From NCBI GenBank assembly GCA_004524445.1, contig SDNP01000015.1:1-64000 (forward strand): a DNA stretch of 64,000 nucleotides, in the 5' to 3' direction. The notes beneath the pieces are model-generated. The model did no database searches and was not told the origin of the DNA. It saw nothing but the letters and a program-made list of their open reading frames with translations. Origin of the DNA: Candidatus Thorarchaeota archaeon (lineage in GTDB: Archaea; Asgardarchaeota; Thorarchaeia; Thorarchaeales; Thorarchaeaceae). The position numbers were made by a program, and so were the translations under genes. Position 1 is the first letter of the stretch; every line of letters starts with the position of its first letter. This document shows positions 63,545 to 64,000 of the stretch, one piece after another.

Positions 63545-64000
63545 TTAGTCAACCTCAATATCCCGTACTACTTTGAAATCAATTGTTTCAAAGGCTAACC
63601 CCCGAAGAAGGCCCAGCCATCTGTCTCTGAAGTCACGTTGATTCGCTTGCATCCCATAGGCTGGAATTCCAAGTTTCTTGCCCACCGTTTCCGGGGAAAG
63701 TGCCCCCGTGATATCTTGTTTGTTTGCAACTGCTATTATTCGAGCATAGGGTAGTTCATTCTTTAAGACAGGATATGCAACTCTTCGTGTCCAAGCGAGA
63801 TTATCATTGGTAGAGTCTGTGACTACAAACACCATGCTGCCAGATCGTATTATTTTCCCCCATTCTTGTACGAACCGGTCTTGCCCGCCCAAGTCAAACA
63901 TGCTAAATACATAGGGGTCAAAATTGGCTTTCAGCAAAGCTTTGTCCCCGAAAAATGTTGGTACATACTCCTGTGGAGGGCCTTTGGATGGTAGAGTGGC
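63545..64000 (-). CDS. Arf-like small GTPase, 5' part beyond window
   Basis: The last 151 residues of a Ras-superfamily GTPase are visible. The switch I Thr lies in YVPTFFGDKA, the G3 motif reads FDLGGQDRF (Arf/Sar-type Gly-Gly-Gln), and the G4 motif is ANKQD. The G5 region is GMQANQRD in place of the usual SAK. Arf-type proteins act in membrane trafficking in eukaryotes; Asgard archaea encode many. The P-loop would be off the right edge. It heads a tight run of coiled-coil genes with 3-, 17- and negative-length gaps. Confidence 0.92.
   Translation of the reverse strand, partial: ATLPSKGPPQEYVPTFFGDKALLKANFDPYVFSMFDLGGQDRFVQEWGKIIRSGSMVFVVTDSTNDNLAWTRRVAYPVLKNELPYARIIAVANKQDITGALSPETVGKKLGIPAYGMQANQRDFRDRWLGLLRGLAFETIDFKVVRDIEVD

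Noticed and set aside
1..64000. tRNA, rRNA, CRISPR arrays, insertion sequences and phage genes
   Set aside because: I scanned by eye for T-arm motifs, regular repeats and transposase or integrase motifs and found none; a covariance-model scan could still find a tRNA or snoRNA that I missed.

Overview
The window looks like a piece of an archaeal chromosome, most likely from an Asgard archaeon (Promethearchaeota; Thorarchaeota-like is my best guess, not proven). Archaeal markers are a type II chaperonin (thermosome), ribosomal protein S17e, an ATP-dependent DNA ligase, archaeal-type HMG-CoA synthase with a thiolase partner, an MptA-type GTP cyclohydrolase, a MetRS with duplicated zinc knuckles, and TATA-like boxes upstream of genes. 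The Asgard hint comes from an Arf-like small GTPase gene running off the right end, next to several coiled-coil proteins, and from two proteins with a longin/roadblock-like segment that share an SGLPxYSK motif. Many genes use TTG or GTG starts behind clear Shine-Dalgarno sequences. Base composition is moderate and even, and I see no IS element, prophage, CRISPR array, rRNA or tRNA.

Layout. 1-1.5 kb: thiolase and HMG-CoA synthase (entry to the mevalonate/isoprenoid pathway). 1.8-12.5 kb: mostly minus-strand genes: a ThiS/MoaD-like protein convergent with an asparagine-synthetase-like protein, several uncharacterised proteins, a membrane-anchored terpenoid-cyclase-like toroid protein, thioredoxin reductase, a P-loop ATPase, the thermosome, two tandem mini C2H2 zinc-finger genes and a truncated cyanophycin-synthetase-like gene. 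12.6-19.2 kb: a plus-strand TCA-type cluster (2-oxoacid:ferredoxin oxidoreductase alpha and beta, fumarase, SdhA, SdhB) without membrane anchor subunits. 19.2-25 kb: DinB-like protein, CDF metal transporter fused to a NifX-like domain, a solitary DNA methyltransferase, and a 901-residue ectodomain/flippase-like membrane protein. 25-28.6 kb: S17e divergent from DNA ligase, then two pterin/deazapurine genes.

28.7-36.6 kb: a 1549-residue secreted multi-repeat protein with one membrane span and a cytosolic longin-like tail, a structured non-coding stretch, a nucleoside-phosphorylase-like enzyme and a double-HTH regulator. 36.8-50 kb: winged-helix protein, MetRS, phosphatase, SDR, phosphoribosyltransferase, sugar-isomerase-like enzyme, a membrane-tethered subtilase, MFS transporter, PHP phosphatase and TPR proteins. 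50-58.5 kb: GH36 alpha-galactosidase-like enzyme, FAH-family hydrolase, a LeuB-LeuC-LeuD operon and a large membrane/ectodomain protein.

58.5-64 kb (minus strand): a closely packed run beginning with the Arf-like GTPase, followed by three coiled-coil proteins (one ending in a winged helix), a small basic protein, a DUF35 protein, an acyl-CoA dehydrogenase and a longin-like protein. This run and the giant secreted protein with a longin-like tail are the best candidates for undescribed biology here: possible GTPase effectors and a membrane receptor that could connect to them.
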